The position numbers and the translations under genes are program-made. The notes under the pieces are model-generated. The model saw only the letters and a program-made list of their open reading frames with translations. It was not told where the DNA came from and searched no databases. A DNA stretch of 7,980 nt from Pseudomonadota bacterium. GTDB lineage: Bacteria > Pseudomonadota > Gammaproteobacteria > Burkholderiales > Burkholderiaceae_C. The stretch's first letter is position 1. The number at the start of each line of letters is the position of its first letter. Shown piece by piece: positions 5,686 to 7,980 of this stretch. The stretch lies in assembly GCA_023418355.1 (NCBI GenBank), contig JAEZZU010000295.1:1-7980 (forward strand), given 5' to 3'.

Positions 5686-5778
5686 AAAAAAGAGCAGCCA
5701 GCGCTGAACCAGCAAGGATTTGAAAAACAAATTGGCTTCAAACCAATATAAATCCAGCGCTAGCAGCTCTCTTTTTTG
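5686..5778. repeat. Nested inverted-repeat intergenic element, copy 2, possible terminator
   Basis: The left arm (5686-5706: six A, GAGCAGCC, AGCGCTG) pairs imperfectly with the right arm (5755-5777: CAGCGCTAGCAGCTCT, then C and six T). The spacer holds a smaller hairpin, ATTGG (5731-5735) with CCAAT (5743-5747). The 13-mer AGCAGCCAGCGCT at 5693-5705 is identical to copy 1, while the spacers are unrelated in sequence. The run of six T at 5772-5777 directly after the GC-rich arm lets the outer stem act as a terminator for the AmpG-like gene, whose stop is 5 bases upstream. Confidence 0.7.
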
Positions 5779-5790
5779 AGCTTTCCAGTG

Positions 5791-5809
5791 CTTTACGCCC
5801 ACTTTACGC
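5791..5809 (+). promoter_or_regulatory. Tandem 11-bp-period direct repeat, candidate OmpR-family operator
   Basis: CTTTACGC occurs at 5791-5798 and again at 5802-5809, exactly one helical turn apart. Direct repeats at 11-bp spacing are the usual target of head-to-tail dimers of OmpR/PhoB-type response regulators, and the next gene encodes one. With a start point near 5842 the repeats lie at about -51 to -33, covering the -35 region as in activated promoters of this family. Autoregulation is an inference. Confidence 0.55.
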
Positions 5810-5828
5810 AACAGACAAACAGCTTCTC

Positions 5829-5834
5829 TACACT
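5829..5834 (+). promoter_or_regulatory. -10-like hexamer directly upstream of the response regulator gene
   Basis: TACACT matches TATAAT at four positions, with only 7 bases between it and the ATG at 5842. Transcription would start at or one base before the start codon. No good -35 is present; the direct repeat occupies that place. Confidence 0.4.
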
Positions 5835-5841
5835 GCCCCCT

Positions 5842-6570
5842 ATGAGCACACATAGCCTGTTAATGATTGAAGACGATGTGCGTCTGGCCGACATGGTCAG
5901 CGACTATCTGGGCAAGAACGGCCTGAGCGTCACGCACTGTGCGGATGCCAGCTCGGGCCTGGCGCAGCTGCAGGGCGGCAGCGCATTGCCGGATCTGCTG
6001 ATCCTGGACCTCATGCTGCCCGACATGGACGGCCTGGACGTATGCCGCCGCCTGCGTGCCATGCCCGGGCCTGCGGCCCAGGTGCCGGTGCTGATGCTCA
6101 CCGCCAAGGGCGACCCCATGGACCGCGTGATCGGTCTGGAAATTGGCGCGGACGACTACCTGCCCAAGCCCTTTGAACCACGTGAGCTGCTGGCACGCAT
6201 CCGCGCCATCTTGCGCCGCAGGGGCGATGCCACCTCCGCCGTGGCCGTGCAGGAAGCCGCCAATGTGATGCGCTTTGGCAGTCTGGAAATTGACCGCGAT
6301 GCACGCACCGTGAGCGTGGGCGGCCAGCCCGCCGAACTGACCAGCTACCAGTTTGACCTGCTGGTCGCGCTGGCCGAACGTGCAGGCCGTGTGCTCACAC
6401 GCGACCAGATCATGGAAGCCGTGCGCGGCCGCGAGCTGGAAGCCTTTGACCGCTCCATCGACGTGCACATGGGCCGCATCCGCGCCGCCATCGAGGCCGA
6501 CCCCAAATCGCCCAAACGCATCCTCACCGTGCGCGGTGTGGGCTATGTGTTTGCCAAGCAGCAGGACTAG
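5842..6570 (+). CDS. OmpR/PhoB-family response regulator (RstA-like)
   Basis: This 242-residue cytoplasmic transcription factor is the output half of a two-component system. The receiver domain (about residues 5-120) has the acidic pocket Glu10-Asp11-Asp12, the phospho-acceptor Asp56 in LILDLMLPDMDG, Thr87 in MLTAKG and Lys109 in DDYLPKPF. A linker leads to an OmpR-type winged-helix domain (about 140-240): FGSLEIDRDARTVSVGG, then LTSYQFDLLVALAERAGRVL, RSIDVHMGRIRAAIE in the recognition helix region, and TVRGVGYVF. The phrase GRELEAFDRSIDVHMGRIR recalls E. coli RstA more than PhoB or OmpR. ATG at 5842 is preferred; the frame stays open upstream to 5776 but those residues are not receiver sequence. 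No Shine-Dalgarno sequence is visible, which fits a leaderless transcript. The kinase gene starts 7 bases after the stop, so the two form an operon. Target genes are unknown. Confidence 0.93.
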   Translation: MSTHSLLMIEDDVRLADMVSDYLGKNGLSVTHCADASSGLAQLQGGSALPDLLILDLMLPDMDGLDVCRRLRAMPGPAAQVPVLMLTAKGDPMDRVIGLEIGADDYLPKPFEPRELLARIRAILRRRGDATSAVAVQEAANVMRFGSLEIDRDARTVSVGGQPAELTSYQFDLLVALAERAGRVLTRDQIMEAVRGRELEAFDRSIDVHMGRIRAAIEADPKSPKRILTVRGVGYVFAKQQD

Positions 6571-6577
6571 CCCACCC

Positions 6578-7816
6578 ATGTTCAACGCATTCTCACAGCG
6601 CCTGTATCTGCGCATCTGGCTGGCCGTCGTCGTCGGCGTGGCCGTGCTGACGCTGATCGTGGCCTGGGCCTGGCGCGAGGCCGAGGAATACCGTATCCGC
6701 GACCAGGCATCCCCCACCGCCATGGCGCGTGAAATGCGCATTACCGACAGCTACGGCCAGCTGCTGTTCCAGGGGCCTTTCGAGCGCATCCGCAACCATG
6801 ACAACGATGTGCCGCGCTTTGCCATTGCCACGGCAGACGGGCAGATCTTTTACCTGGAGATGTCTCCGCGCCAGCCCAGCAGCGGACGCCCCAGCGGGCA
6901 CCGTCCGTCCAGCAATGATGTCTGGGCCTTCTGGATGCAGCCGCCGTTTGGGTTTCTGTGGCTGCTGGGGCGGGTGGGCGTAGCCGTGGCGATTGGCGTG
7001 TTCCCCATCATCCGCCGCCTGCTCAAGCGTCTGGAAAACCTGCAGCGTGGCGTGAAACGCTTTGGCGATGGCGACCTGACCGTGCGCGTGCCGACCGAAG
7101 GCAAGGACGAAGTGGCCGATCTGGCGCGCCAGTTCAACGCAGCCGCCAGCCGCATTGAAGAGCTGGTGCAGTCGCACAAGTCGCTGCTGGCCAATGCCTC
7201 GCACGAGCTGCGCTCGCCGCTGGCACGCATTCGCATGGGGCTGGAGCTGATGGGCGATGATCCTGCCGTCGCCAAGGCCAAGACCGAGATCCAGCGCAAC
7301 ATCAATGAGCTGGACCAGCTGGTGGATGAAATCCTGCTGGCCAGCCGCCTGGAGCAGCCCGATGTGGATGTGGGCAGCACCGAGCCCGTGGATCTGATCG
7401 GACTGTCTGCCGAAGAATGCTCCCGCGTGGATGCCGATCTGGATGTGCGTGCCACCGAAGGTGTGGAGGTCAAGGCGATTGCCAAGCTGGTGCGCCGCGC
7501 CGTGCGCAACCTGCTGGAAAACGCGCGCCGCTACAGCACGGGGGACATCCAGCTCATCCTCTCGCGCGAAAGCGATATGGCCGTAATCCGTGTCGAGGAC
7601 TTTGGCCCGGGCGTGCCCGAAAACCAGCGCGAGCGCATCTTTGAAAAGTTCTACCGCCTGCCCGGCGCCAGCGAGCGCTCTGGCGGCGTGGGCCTGGGCC
7701 TGTCGCTGGTGCGCAGCATTGCGCAGCGCCACGGTGGCAGCGTGGTCTGCGAGGGCCGACTCGACGGCCAGCAGGGCGCCAGCTTTGTGCTGCGCCTGCC
7801 GTTGATGGCAGACTGA
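6578..7816 (+). CDS. Sensor histidine kinase (RstB-like), partner of the upstream regulator
   Basis: This 412-residue inner-membrane kinase autophosphorylates and passes phosphate to the upstream response regulator. Seen in order: TM1 (about 12-31), a periplasmic region of about 92 residues with a Pro/Ser/Arg-rich stretch (97-112) and an aromatic segment VWAFWMQPPFGF, TM2 (about 124-145), a HAMP domain (about 146-198, with FGDGDLTVRVP), HisKA with the phospho-acceptor His209 in SHELRSPLARIR, and an HATPase domain. The HATPase has N box NLLENARRYS (Asn315), G1 box VEDFGPGVPE (Asp341), F box EKFYRL and G2 box GGVGLGLSLV (369-378). All catalytic motifs are intact. The HAMP and catalytic regions resemble E. 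coli RstB; the sensor region is short and its signal unknown. The ATG at 6578 lies 7 bases after the regulator stop. The IS end lies 42 bases downstream, with no terminator between. Confidence 0.93.
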   Translation: MFNAFSQRLYLRIWLAVVVGVAVLTLIVAWAWREAEEYRIRDQASPTAMAREMRITDSYGQLLFQGPFERIRNHDNDVPRFAIATADGQIFYLEMSPRQPSSGRPSGHRPSSNDVWAFWMQPPFGFLWLLGRVGVAVAIGVFPIIRRLLKRLENLQRGVKRFGDGDLTVRVPTEGKDEVADLARQFNAAASRIEELVQSHKSLLANASHELRSPLARIRMGLELMGDDPAVAKAKTEIQRNINELDQLVDEILLASRLEQPDVDVGSTEPVDLIGLSAEECSRVDADLDVRATEGVEVKAIAKLVRRAVRNLLENARRYSTGDIQLILSRESDMAVIRVEDFGPGVPENQRERIFEKFYRLPGASERSGGVGLGLSLVRSIAQRHGGSVVCEGRLDGQQGASFVLRLPLMAD

Positions 7817-7858
7817 AAAATCGCTGCTGCCACCAAAGCAAAAGGGCTGCCATCTGGC

Positions 7859-7980
7859 TAATGCCGTTCACTTAAGGTTTTCTGACCTGTTTGATGGGAT
7901 AGCGTGACGGCACTTTTTTGACCACACGGGGGCATGTTCGCCCCCGTCGCTGTTTGGGGAGCAACCTCTCACTGAGCCTT
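7859..7980 (-). mobile_element. End of an IS4-family insertion sequence (partial, continues beyond window)
   Basis: TAATGCCGTTCACTTAAGG at 7859-7877 closely resembles the terminal inverted repeat of IS4 (TAATGCCGATCAGTTAAGG, as I recall it). The minus-strand transposase stop TAA (7872-7874) lies within the repeat, as is usual for such compact elements. This is the transposase-3' end of the element; the rest is outside the window. Bases just outside (up to 7858) would be the target-site duplication if it is intact. Confidence 0.8.
7872..7980 (-). CDS. IS4-family DDE transposase, C-terminal 35 residues only
   Basis: The minus-strand frame entering at the window edge reads RLSERLLPKQRRGRTCPRVV, then KKVPSRYPIKQVRKP and stop. 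The run R-x-x-PRVVK followed by a Lys/Arg-rich tail is typical of the very C terminus of IS4-family transposases. The DDE catalytic core lies outside the window, so activity cannot be judged. The call rests on the tail motif together with the IS4-like terminal repeat that overlaps the stop codon. Confidence 0.78.
   Translation of the reverse strand, partial: RLSERLLPKQRRGRTCPRVVKKVPSRYPIKQVRKP

Noticed and set aside
6593..7732. Long minus-strand open frame (379 codons) opposite the histidine kinase gene.
   Set aside because: It is an antisense shadow with biased composition and no motif; the plus strand carries all kinase motifs in order.

Overview
The window looks like a chromosomal stretch from a high-GC betaproteobacterium of the family Comamonadaceae, most likely Comamonas or a close relative. 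This is inferred from the protein character (MinD/MinE, a Pseudomonas-type azurin, an AmpG-like carrier, an OmpR-type two-component pair), strong GC bias at third codon positions, and an intergenic repeat with an AGCGCT core of a kind I recall from this family. No search could be run.

Layout from left to right. Positions 1-968 hold the 3' end of minD and the complete minE, the end of a min (division-site placement) operon, closed by a strong terminator at 987-1028 that can serve both strands. Positions 1048-1581 (minus) encode a small flavin reductase converging on minE. Positions 1582-2010 carry no convincing gene but are rich in signals: an AATGC repeat cluster, a nested inverted-repeat element (1751-1830), a near-consensus FNR/ANR box (1869-1882), a matching extended -10 (1902-1910), a leader hairpin and a strong ribosome binding site. 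These serve the azurin gene at 2011-2466, a periplasmic blue-copper electron carrier, followed by a nested stem-loop terminator. Positions 2588-3226 encode a glyoxalase-II-like metallo-beta-lactamase-fold hydrolase. Positions 3323-4240 (minus) encode an EamA/DMT-family membrane transporter, divergent from an AmpG-like MFS transporter at 4346-5680; the gap between them holds a 9-bp inverted repeat. A second copy of the nested repeat element (5686-5778) separates the transporter from a two-component operon: an OmpR-family response regulator (5842-6570) and its histidine kinase (6578-7816), together resembling RstA/RstB. An 11-bp-period direct repeat and a -10-like hexamer sit immediately before the regulator. 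The last ~120 bases are the end of an IS4-family insertion sequence, with its terminal repeat at about 7859 and the C-terminal 35 residues of its transposase on the minus strand.

How it fits together: this is mostly core genome with independent short transcription units. The best regulatory stories are oxygen-responsive control of azurin by an FNR/ANR-type regulator, and autoregulation of the two-component operon through a tandem OmpR-type site on a possibly leaderless transcript. I found no new multi-gene defence or metabolic system. The unusual content is in the intergenic regions and at the IS boundary.
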